64,000 nucleotides of DNA. It comes from Salminus brasiliensis. Lineage: Eukaryota > Chordata > Actinopteri > Characiformes > Bryconidae. The notes under the pieces were generated by a model, which was not told the origin of the DNA, made no database searches, and was given only the letters and a program-made list of their open reading frames with translations. The DNA lies in contig NC_132891.1 in the NCBI RefSeq assembly GCF_030463535.1, forward strand, positions 5,513,318 through 5,577,317, in the 5' to 3' direction. Made by a program: the position numbers and the translations under genes. Shown here piece after piece: positions 11,901 to 24,800 of the stretch; position 1 is the first letter of the stretch, and each line of letters opens with the position of its first letter.

Positions 11901-14900
11901 TAAAAAGAGTTTCTCCTGCTTTTGCTGGAGTAACTGTCTCTACTATCCAGGGAAGAAGAAGACTTTCTACTAGATTTAGGAGGAGCATTGCTGTGAGGAT
12001 TTGATTGCATTTAGTGACGAGCGTTAGTGAGGTCAGTATGTTGGATGATCACCACCACACCTCATCCCCAGCTTCCCAAACTCATCCCAAAAGTATTGGA
12101 TGGAGCACCACCACCACCATCCTTCATTCCAGAGAACACTGTGCCACTGCTCCTCAGCTCAACTCAGAGAATGTACACCAACTCTAGCCCAAGCATGGCA
12201 TTAGGCAGCAAAGTAGCTGAATGCATTCATTAGAAGGGGTGTCCACAAACATTTGAACGTGTAGTGTAGGTTCTATGCCAATTACATTCAAGTCTTGTTT
12301 CCAAGCTAAGAACCATCCGGTCCTGTTTCTCTCACAGCATCTTTCTGAAGTACAGTCCCTTTTCCCAGCTGCAGAACAGCTCCCAACCATAAGGTTGCCA
12401 CCCCCATGCTTCACAGTCGGAATAGTGTTCTTTCGTGTAAAGGCCTCAGCCTTTTTCCTCCAAGTGTAGCTTGGATGTAGGTTAATCTGACCAGAGAAGA
12501 CTTAGTCAGTCTAGGTCTTTGTGCTGATGGTCATGTGCATGTTTCAGTATGGCTTTTTTTATGTCTGGTTTGGATATGCAGCATTTTGTAAATGTTAGAT
12601 TTAGACCCTTTGGTACCTGATGTCAAGTTCTTCTATTGCTGCCTGTGGTTTAACTTGATTAACCATTGTGTGGAAATTGCTCCTAAGAAGGAACCAGGTC
12701 TTGTGAAGGTTTATAGTGTTTTTTCCTGAGGTCTTGGCTCAGTTGCTCAGATTTTTCCCCCATTGTCCCATTTCTGAAATCTGGCATCTGTTTAAAGATC
12801 GGCATATGTAAACACTTAACATACTGAAAAATTGATATACCTGATAAACCTGTCTATTAATCAATACTTCTACAATTATCTTTGGTGTAAACAAGGTAGA
12901 CGCCTTAGTTGACCTGCCAAAATAAATATATGGTGACATGAAGTGTGTGTGTAGTTTGTGAAAAATGAAACTTTTGGTTTTTAGCCTTGTGTATGTGTGC
13001 ATGTGCACATCTGTGTCTGCAATGGGTGCGACCTAAAGTAGTTTAATGCATTAATTAAAAGGGTGTCCACAAACATTTGGACATACAGTGTATTTGAAGC
13101 ACCTTTGTTTTCCAAGGGCGTGGTTACATCTTGCTGTGTGTAAAATAATGATGTAAAGATAGCCTCACTCAGAGAACAGCTTGCCAGAAGATGGAGCACC
13201 AAGCAGACAGAGGTGGTTGGCCTCTTTGCTTTTTTAGGTCACTGCTTGTCAATGAAAGTGAAATAATGTGTGTTTACCTCTCCCTCATTCTGGCTCTCTT
13301 TGTTTTGCTTTCCTTTCTTTTAGGTGACAAAGGAGGACTTTGCGACGTTTGATTACATTCTGTGTATGGACGAGAGCAACCTGAGGTATGTAGTATTTTT
13401 TTTTTTTTACCCCCAACCCCCCTTTCTCTTTTTTGGCATGTTGCCTTTATGGAGTAGCATGTTCTTAAGACTGTTTATTGAAAAGGGTCTGAAATGGGAA
13501 ATGTGCACTTAAGCAAACATCTGCCACCCATTTAGGAAAGCCTGGACGAGGCTTGGCTTTGCATGCCACGACTCTTCAAGTGCATTATTCCTCAATTGCC
13601 TCCATTCTGAAGTGAAGTGGTGTAAGCAGAGAAGCTAAAGAAGAGCACCGATCCCCTGGACAAAATTTTGGCCATTTTGGCTGTTTGAGGAGAACGCAGC
13701 ACTTCATTACCAAATCCGCAAAGCAGGGCTGAGGTATTTTTGCCCTTGCTCCAGTCCTCTCATAAGACTATCTGCTGATGTTGAGGTAGGAGGGCTGAGA
13801 GAAATCTGAAATGACTGATCCCAGGCGAAGGGCTTTGTAGTGGAGGGCTCCTGTGTCTCGTCCAAGCTCTAATGGGTCACGCAACGGGCGCAGTACAAAT
13901 GTCCGGTACGCCTAGTGCTCCCACTACTCCTCATTAGTGCACACGCATACTCGATATGTCCAAAAGCTTCTGGACACCCCTTCTAATGAGTACATTCAGC
14001 TGCTTGGCCTATCCCTTATGAGAAGTATTGCCAATAGAATAGGACTCTCTGGAGCAGATAAACATGAACCTATTGGCACCATGCAGCCTAATGGCAGGTG
14101 TGGGCTAGAGGGGTATAAAGCCCCCCAGCATTGAGCTGTGGAGCCGTGGAAGAACTGTGTTCTCTGGTATAATGGATGGTGCTTCATCTAGTCCTTTTCA
14201 GAATGAGCTGGGGAGTTGGGACTGAGGTGGGGTGGTTCATCCAACATCCTGACCTCACTAATGCCCTTGTCGCCAAATGCAGTCAAATCCTCACAGCAAT
14301 GCAGAGGAAACAGTGAATGAGCAGGTGTCCCAATACTTTTGTCCATTTAGTGGAGAAGTTTTTTGGGTTTTTTTTCTAGTAATGGGCAGTTTGATGGGGA
14401 TAATGTCTGAGTCACATGTTCCTCAAAGATTCGCCCCGCTTAAGCAGCTTACTGAGTTCCTTAGATTCTTGTCCTTCGATGTGTGGAGGCTTTCTTCCCG
14501 ACTCCTGTTCTCCGAGACGTTTTAAGGCAGGGCAGGTTTAGGAAACTGCATGTTCCCAGAACATCTAAGATCTTCTGGTAGTTGATCTAATTCCAGGCTG
14601 GACTAGCTGACCTGTATCTAAGGACCTAGACCATGAAGTGCTTTTATAGACTCTGAAATCAGTGCTCTAGCTATGAAGCTTTTGGAACCAAAGGAATGTG
14701 TTCTGTTCTGTTCTGTTGGTTCTGGTTAAAACACTTGCAGCAGCATTTTGGATCAGCTGGAGATGTTTAATGCTCTGTTTGGGAAGTCCTGCTAACACAG
14801 CCGCACAGTAATCAATCCTGCTGGAAATAAAAGCATGGACGAGTTTCTCTTGATCTGGGATTTTAAATCAGCTTTTTTTTTCCATCTCATCCATCCTGGA

Positions 14901-17434
14901 GCGCTTCTCCCAGAGGAACGTTTTTTTGGTCACTGGTCAGCTGTGGTGTCGATACATTTCAGAGAATAAATAGACCAGTAAAGTAGATTTATTGGTTACA
15001 TGAACTCCTCTCAAACACTAACCCCACCCACGGTCCATCTTGTGTGACAGTGACTAGGTCTACAGCAGAGCTTACTGATAAGAACAGGGAATTTCCTGCA
15101 GTCCTACTCTTCTCTCAGCCCACAGTGGTCAGTGAGTAGGCCTGGTTAGGTCCAAGCACCTACTACCCTTAGTCCCAAGACCTCTTAAAAGGGCCTAATG
15201 TGAGGAATCCATGAAATGAATAGGATTACAGCTCTGCAGAAACACACACTGTCCATATTGTTAAAGTGTTTTCACAATACCTGTATCCTTATGCTGACCC
15301 CCACTTTCGCAATTATAAGTTACAGACAACCATCTGGGATACCACAGCAACCACACCGTCAAAAGTTGAAGTTCCTTAAGCAACTTTTGGGGTTCTTCAG
15401 TTTAAAACTGTGGATGAACTTCTTACATTTTTTGAGGAACATTCAAGGAACCTTTTTTCTTCTAGTAACCTTTTCTTAAAGGTGCTCCTTCATGTTCTCT
15501 CTCATGTCCTATTGCTTAAATCTTCCTTCAAATTTGAGTGGCTTGACCTTTTCTTGCAGGGACCTGAACAAGAAAGCGAACAGCGTGAAGAACAGCAAAG
15601 CCAAGGTGGAGCTGCTGGGTTCATATGATCCTGAGAAACAGCTGATCATTAAAGACCCATACTATGTAAGTCTACACACCTGAAGACATGCACACACCTT
15701 TCCTTACATTCTCTCAATCTCTCTGTAGACCAGCTCTGAGTGCAGAGTTGCTAGGTCGCAGGTATGGCATTTAGCAGATGCTCTTATCCAAAGTGCTTTG
15801 TTGTTGTCCTCTGAGAGAATCTACATCTAGCCAGAGTCTAAAAACACCCCTTAGCTAGGATACTGCAGGAACCAAATAGCAGGTCAATACTGATACTAGG
15901 GATGTACCGATACGGCTTTTTCAGTTCTGATACCGATACATAAACGTTGCATATCGGTCGATACCCGATACCATTGCTGAATTAATAAATTAATATATCT
16001 CACCATGTGGTAGAGACCTAAGGCATCAGAATTTACATAAACATTACTTTATATAATATAACAAAATAACACAGATATAAATGTACTAAATTGCCATTTG
16101 TAATTTATTTATTTGCACATTTAGTGCAGTCTCACACCAACAAATTAAAGTGAAAGGATCAGTTCCATGGATGGGCCTAATTATCCGATACCCGATCCAG
16201 CAAATGTTGTTAATATCGGATATACCGATATCCGATCCTAATATTGGACCGGTGCATCCTTAACTGAAGTCTTGCTGGAATTCAGCCTCTGGTGGTGGGC
16301 CAGACATTCAGAGCTGCTAGTAGAAGCAGTGGAAGTCTTGCGGGACTCCAATGGAGAGTCTGAGTGGAGTGAATATGGTTCCTCTCCAAATTTCATTATA
16401 AAAGTAGCCCTCCATGTAGTGCCAAACCACTGCCAGGCTGAGCCGGCACAGCAGATCTGACCATTCCAGGCATGGACTCCACAAGACCTCTGAAGGCGTT
16501 GTGTAAATTGTGAGGTGGGGCCTCTGTGGATCACATCAATGAGCCTTAGGTGCCCATGACCCTGCTGCCAGTTCATCTGTGAACCTTTTATATATCACTT
16601 TTGGTAGGTACTTACCACTTCTACCATAAAAAACCCAAAAACTCCAGACCACACAAGACCTGCATGATGTTTTGGAGATGTTCTGACCCAGTCGTCTAGA
16701 ACATCAGTTTGGTTCTCAGATTCTTCTGCTTGCCCATTTTTCCTGCTTTTAACACCTGCATCACCTTCAAGAACTGACTGTTCACTTCCTGCTTGACTGA
16801 TGCTACTGTAGACAAAGATAATCAGTGTTTTTCCACCTCATCTGTACACCGGTACTAATGTTATGGCTGATCGGTGTACCATTCTGTATCATACAGTAGC
16901 CCTGACTGTAAACTACCCTCACGCGATACGCTTCAGAAAGACTGTAAAGAGGTAAAACCTCTTCAGAGCCTTCATGACCTCGGGATCAGTGCTGTTGCAC
17001 TGCTGCTCCAGCGCCGTTCCTCTAGATATTAATCGTTGTCCTGAATAATGGTGAGCTTTCGAAGAGCCACTTGTGGCTACAACCCTGACTGGGCTTTTTG
17101 GCTTTTTGTTGGACTGAAAGCTGAAATTATAACATTACTCCTGAGAGCTGTTAAGGTGTTCCCCAAAATCTTCATCAACTTTCATGTCCCGCTGAGATCA
17201 GCGCTGCTGAAGTTCATCTGAGATGCGAAAAGCTGACTCACTGTACCGCACGAGTCCACGAGTGTTCCAACAGCCCCGAATGCACAGACCGGGTGAAGCC
17301 TCTCCGTGTTCTCTCGGGGCCTAATGATTATGTCCCGCTGTGTTTATTGGACACTTTTATTGGATATTATATACAAAAGAGTGTCTACACGTCTTGTATT
17401 ATTGAGCCTGGGACAGTGATTGGAGGGGTGAAAC

Positions 17435-17468
<34 letters not shown>

Positions 17469-19899
17469 TATGATTGAGTGTTTTTGATTGTGGACAGAAG
17501 GGAGAAACTTTTCAGGAATGTGGTGAGGGTTTTAGGCGAGCTGTTTGTTTGGTTTCATGCATTGCGATAATAACGTAATAAATCATGTCATCTGTCCAGC
17601 GCAGTCCAGAAAAAAGGAACGCGAGATAAGAACCCGGGGCTTTGTGTGGTCCCCGTTCTCTCCTAGCACTGTTCTCTGTTGTCGTGAATGAAGATGCTGT
17701 GACTTGCCACAACAGCAGAACTGAAGGATCTACTATCTAAGTTTGTGTTTGTGGACGCCCCTTCTAAGGAACGCATTAAGCTTTAGTCTTTAGGTTGCAC
17801 CCATTGCTGACACAGATGTGCAAATGTACACACACATACACACAGCTTGTTTAGTCCCTGTGGAGAAATACTGCCAATACAGTAGGACCCTCTGAAGCTA
17901 GAGATAGATATGAACCTATTGGCACCATGCTGCCTAATAACTCCAGGCGTGGGATAAAAAGGGTTATAAAGCCCCCCAGCGTTGAGCTGTGGAGCGGTGG
18001 AGGAACTGTGTTCTCTGGAATGATGGTTGGTGCTCCATCGGGTACTTGGAATCAGAGTACTCGGAAGAGTCCAAACATGTTAAAGTTTGTGAATGATATA
18101 GCCACCATATGCTAATTAATTCTTCTGTATTTGAGCAGAATGTACTACAACAGCTTATGACTAATAAATGCTGTGTCCAGTTTGTATGAAGGCTCTCAGC
18201 ATTATTTGCATTTGCATTCTGAGGAGGCACGAATGTCAGTAGGGGGCAGAGTAAATGCAGGAACGCAGCCGATTCTTCGGACAGGAAAATAACGTCTATC
18301 TCATTTCGCATGTGGTCGGACATGTGGTCTTCAACCCTTTCTACTCTCTTGTTAATGGTGGAAAATAGTTTTTCCACACTGTTGCAACAGCATTTGGTCA
18401 GTTGTCATGGAACTGAGGTCAGAATATCCGTAGCACCCTCCAATAATTAGGAATAAGATATGTTTGCATTTCTAATCAGTATGGTGACATGATGGGAATC
18501 GGCTCGTTTGCACAGAGCCAGTTGGCTGGAAGTGATGAACGCTTTGTACAATTTGAACATGACTATGCACTCATAAAGCAAAACAAAAAAACGGACTCTA
18601 ACATAGCCTGCCAATTTTGGCGAATGTGAGCGTCTACAGGGTGCAATAACAGTTAAATATCTGTAAATGTAACCAATGTACCAGTTAGAACCATAATTTA
18701 CTATAGCAGCTTAATATGCCTCTAGCGAGCAGCCTGAAATAACAAGTCTTATAGGGTCATTGGAAACCTTGCTGATCGGACACCTTTTTAAAAGCCCTAG
18801 GTGCCCATGATTTATATTCTTGCAAAACAGCGGCACACTCCTGCATTGGCCTCATTGGGCTGACAGTGCTTGGACCCCGTGTATTGCAGCTTGTTGCTAT
18901 GTTTAATCTGAAGCTTAAATGTCTTCTGACAGTGTGATAGACTGGGTATATTTGGAAAGTATAGAGAATCTTAGCAATGCTGCACAGCACAGACTTGAGC
19001 AGAGGTAATTATTCGGTGGGCAGAAATTAGAGCTGCGACTAAGGATGCACTGATACCACTTTTTCCTTTCCGATACCAGATTTTCAAGTATCTGTCGATA
19101 CAGAGTACCGATACCAACTCTGACTTAAATACGTGATAGATGGCTATAAATCCTGATACTCCTTAAGAAGAACAGCATGTGCTGGTTGAGTAACTGCTGA
19201 AAGAGAACGGTTGAAAAGTTTCAGAGCTATGAAACAATGAAAATCGCCACAATGCAAAGTAAGCAAGCAGGGAAGCATAATCTCGCTAAGCTTGAATAAA
19301 CAGCTTTTTATTTGGTGTTTAAAATTTACATTTCATTTCAAGTACGACTAAACTTCAGTGCGTGGTCTTAAAACACCTAAACTCTTAAACTTTTGGTTTT
19401 AGAACCGAAAAAACACCACATGGGGGGAAAAAGTGCTTAAAGTTCCATTAAATGTCTGTTATATAATGTTATATGGTATAATGGTAATAAATATTTATGA
19501 CTGGCTGTTTACTGGTTGTTTGAATGTTTTTTCTTTTTGTTTTGTCCCATGGTTTGAACCCTGTAGCTGCTTCTGTATGCTGTGTGTATAGACCAATAGA
19601 AATGCTCTAAATTACTTAAATAAACTTTTATTTTACATTGACTTCCATTCAAAGTTAAGAATATTTTTGCCTGCTCCTGTAAAGTCACCATTTGAAGATA
19701 CATGTTTTTTATTGGACAGCGGTGATCTGTTCTCAGTATGTCATTGCAATTTTAGCTAAAATTATTTACATATTTCTGTATATAGCAGTACTATCCCAAT
19801 ATGGCATTTTGGCAATATCAAGTGTCCCTAACCAGATGTATGAACCACTGCCTGAATTCTTATACTAGATGGACTCAGCAAGACCTTTTCTGGGCAAAC

Positions 19900-19930
<31 letters not shown>

Positions 19931-21685
19931 TTGACAGTTCAGTTTGTTGCAAATGTGAAATATCCCAATCTGACCTTTTCACAATACTTCTATAACAATA
20001 CCTCCTAACACTTAAAACCTAAACCATTTTTCTCTCATCTTTTGTTCCCTCACAGTCTAAAATTCAAAAGCCCGTATGTTTGACGTTTTGTCATTTTTCC
20101 GCACGTTCTGTGCCTCCGAGTACAAAAGATACTGTGACGTCCAACAGTAATCATCCGGAAAAGAGTGATGATTAACCACTTACAGTCAGAATAATATGAC
20201 AAAGGTCATTTGTGGCCACTTTTGTTAAATAAACTGGCCTTAATGGTGAGGCACATGTGGCAAATGGCTTCAGTGTGTTGACGTTGGTGGGTCTTGGTCC
20301 ATGTTTGTTTGTAATGGTAAAAGAGTACATGTAGCACAAACGCAGTGAAGTGCAACACTTCAGAGCCGCAGAACCCCAGAGCTCTTCACAGGCACTGCTG
20401 AGTGGTATTGATGAAATTAAATGAACGCTGTTCAAATGTGTCAGAATATGATGGTATTTCATGGCGATATTTAAGTTAATAATAATAATAATCCAGCGTT
20501 TATTTTTCCAATAACTCCTTTAATAATTAGCTCCAGTTTGGGTTATTTAGTAAAGACTGTGGTTCTATATAGAATTAGTACAACTTAAAAAACATCTTAC
20601 GCCTCTTACCAACCTGGCCAACACAATGGCTTTTCTGTTCAAATCAACATTAAACTACTGTAAATGTTTGCAGAAGCATTTTCACAAAAAAAAAAAATTA
20701 TGATTAGAGTTCATTTGAATAGCTTAAACATTTCTATCTTCATATTAATCAAATATTTGACATTTTATTCAATCATGACAGAAATGTGTTTCATAAAGTA
20801 TGAAACCAAAATTTTCTATGTTTAAAAAAAAATAAATAAAAAAAGGACGACGGCAGCTTTATGGTATCGGTGCTCTTTATTGCTGATACCAATACCGCAT
20901 GTAAGTGCCAGTATCTGCACTGATACAGTATCGGTGCAACACTACTTAAGACAATACAGCAATACAATATAATATGCAACTTACAAAAGTTCTTGCTGTC
21001 TCCTGATCCACCTCCATTTCTATCTTTATATTAATCAAATATTTCACAAAATATCAAATATACTAATTAGAAAAAAAATCAAATATACTAATTGGAAAGC
21101 AAATAGTTTACTTTAAATAGTTTAAAAGATAAAATGTCACTACAACTTATTAAAGTTAACCTAGAAGACAGAGTTGACTGTTAAAAAAAACAAATAAATA
21201 AAATTGGTTGTTCAATTCAGTGAAGTAGAATGGTTGAACGTTTCTAACGGGATCTTCCCTAAATGTACTTCTATTAATATCCACAAACACATACATTTCC
21301 TTATGGAGAAATGTATGAGTTGCATTAGAACTCTACCTGAAACAACTACCAGAATTTGGTCTCTAGCTGTATTTTGAAAAGCTATATTTTAAGATATGGT
21401 AAAATAAGATGATGCTTTATTAGTCCCACAGTGGGGAAATTCACTGTGTCACAGCAGCAAAGAGATAGCAAGACAATCAGATGCAAAACATAGATCAATT
21501 ACTAATATGTACACAATATAAGTCATAGAAAGAAAAAAATCTGAAGAAAGAACAATATTATTTACAGATTATTTACAAATAATTACATATTGACCCTTAT
21601 TTGTACATGTGGGGGGGGGGGGTGGTATTGCACATTGTGTTGTTACAATTGTTATGATATATGGATATAATGTAGCTGAATGGAG

Positions 21686-21747
<62 letters not shown>

Positions 21748-21774
21748 TCAAAAATGCCACCCCTGCTATGTCGC

Positions 21775-21826
<52 letters not shown>

Positions 21827-24800
21827 CATGTGTTCTGTTGATGCCTTGGACTTGAAAATGTCTTTCTGACACCAGTACATGCTGGTTTACATCCCAGTGC
21901 TTTGCACAGCAGTACAACATCAGGGTTGTTTTCTTAGTAATAATGATGAGCGAAGGAGCGGAAACTAAAAGTTGTGGAAAGAGCTTATTCAGCACTCTTA
22001 ATCCAACAAAGGATCTCCTACGTGACCTGAAGGGTACTCAGCAGAGGAACTTGGAAAAGCTTAGATAGTAGATTTAGGAGGAAAAGATCAATTATTGCCA
22101 AATGAACACATGGCAGGGTGGTTTAGGCACATCTACTAAGAGTCACAGCTAATGAAAGAGCTTCCACCATGTAAAGGCTCTGGACTCTCATGCAAGCGAT
22201 ACCTGTGAGGGATTTTTTTTTTTATTAGCCATATTGTGACCGTAAAGAACCAAAACAAAAAGAGATGTGTAAGTGGCTTTAGATTGATTATCCGATCAGT
22301 TATAACATGAGCACCACCAGCCTGATATTGAGTAGCATCTGTGGGAAGCCATGGACTCCGCAAGGCCTCTTAAGGTGTCCTGTGGTATCTGGCATCGAGA
22401 CCTTTAAGCAGCAGATCCTTTAAGTCCTGTAAGTTGTGAGGTTGTGGGTTCACCTGTTGTCTTTTCTCACCACTGTTGGTAGGTACTGACCACTGCATAC
22501 TAGAAACACCCCAGAAACAAAGACCTGCATGATGTTTTGGCGATGTTCTGACCCAGGCATCTAGCCTCCTTATGCTCATTTTTCCTGCTTTTGACAACAA
22601 GGACAATCATCTTCATGAACTGACTGTTCGCTCGCTGCCTAATATATTCACCCCTCGACAGATACCACCGTAGATGAAGGGTTTTTCCACTTCACTTGTC
22701 AGTGGTGCTAATGTTATAGCTGATGGGTGTGTGTGTGTGTGTGTGTGTTTATATACTGCTTTTTAAATGTTGGGAAATTTTTCTTTTCTCAAACTAAAGT
22801 AAAGCAAATGTGATTTAATATTGATTAGCTACACAAAATATGATAATTATGATTAATTATTGTAATAGCTTGGCAGCTCCTTTAAAGAAACAAGAGAGGT
22901 TGTAGATGCAGATCAGTGTAACTTCCCATACAAGTTGATCTTAACTTCAAAAGGCTTGAAAAAGCTAAAGATCAGCCAGTTGTAAGGTACAGGGTGGGGC
23001 ACAGTGAGGTCAATTTGTCACTCATCACAATTTGGAGTTATGGGTTTAAATACATTCATCAGTATTGTTGTTTTAATGAGGGGGACCTTAACCGCGTCCA
23101 GCTGCACAACAATGAGCTGTGCAGTTATACAGATGACCTAGGGAAGCCTAGGGATTCTGAAATACAAGATTAAAAAACTGAAAGTGAAAAATAGAGACCA
23201 AAAAAAAGGAATTCTGTCATTTTCTAATAATCTAATACACTGAGTACGCCTGGAGCGAGAGAGCCTGGAGCCGCTCCCATAGTCCGCTTCACCTCAGAGG
23301 GAGAATTTCTCCTGAGATGTTCAGGCCGGTGTCCAAAGGTAACATATAATCAATCCCGCTGTAGTTTTCACTCTGTAGAGGAGAAGACAGTGATGAACTT
23401 CAGTCTCGATTGTATCTGGCTTAAATGAGTCGTACTTGAGCTTAAATAAGCAGTGCTGCTATCGCATCCAAGTGAGGCCTGTCATTGTTGTGGTCATTCA
23501 GGCTACTCAGACTTGTTGGCAAAGCGCATTCGCTGTTTCTTATTCGGCCGTCTGGACGCGGCTTCTAGAGGAGTTTTGACTACTTTGATAAATGTCAAGG
23601 ATAGCTCTGCTTTTACAGCGGCCTGGTGCACTGGTGATTGACGTGAACACATACGCCTTCATGAGTTGGCTACATGTGGGTGCCACAAGAGCATTATCTG
23701 AAAAATCCAATTGAAATGAAAGGGCCTATACTGGGAAAACCGTTCTCACTTTTTAAGAAGAGAGGTTATAATGTTTTAAAAGTTTTATTTATTTATTTGT
23801 TGTAGTTTTTGTGTTGTAACATAGTGCTCGCACATTGGCATCATTCACAGATCCAGCTATTCAGCCTGCAGCAGTTTAGCCCCACCCACTCAGACATAAG
23901 TAGTCATAAGTCATGCTTTTTTTTTTTTACTGAGGCACATTACAGGGCAGCTGGTCAGTACAGAGGTCACTTACATTTATACAGTATTGATTTTTAATGA
24001 ACAGTTTACGTTCATAGATCAGTGTCACAGTGGTTCTTTTTCTGTTGTGTTTAAACCCTGACCACTAGAGGGCAGTGTTGTACTCCCACTGTTTCCACTG
24101 TTCTAAATGGATAAACATATTTTTTTCTTTGACTCCAGTTTAATGCCTGTGATGGTATGTGTGGTTTTTTTTATTATTATTTATTTATTTTTATACAATT
24201 TAGTTTAAAATGTTCCTTTTTTTACCCTCACAATTTTTATTACTGTCAGTTAACCCACCTAGTTATAGCTCCCCCTAGCACTAGCAATGCTCCGGACACT
24301 AGGAGGATAAAGACTTAACTTCTCCGATGCATACAATGCCTCCAGCGCCGTCTCTTTGAGCCATTGCCAGACAGCTGACACACTTGAAGGAAAGCATCAA
24401 GGTCCCCAGCTCCACCACACCAGCTACTGGAGGCCTGTGGCTCTAAGAGTGATGAGGGGCGAGTGGGCCATCTACCAGCCTGGAGAAAGCATAACCAATT
24501 GGCTCAGCATTCTAATGCACTGCCACTATGGCCCGGGTTCGAAAATTCCTTATCACAAGCTATGACCTTTGCTATCAGCATCAGTCCGGATGTTTGCCAT
24601 ATGGCAAAGCGGCTATTTGGCAATTTTTTCGAACCCCGGGTCATAGTGGCAGTGTGTCAGGGCCAATCAGAACCCTTGTGGTTTTTTTATTTTATTTATT
24701 TTTTTATAAATACAATGGCCGTTTCCCTAAAATTTGGTAGGGAAAATAAATAAAGGGAATCGTGACACCTCGTGATATGCATCATATTGCCAGGTTCTTG

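Noticed and set aside
21569..21995. HTHTHT/IYIYIY open frames
   Set aside because: Translations of TG and TA dinucleotide repeats.
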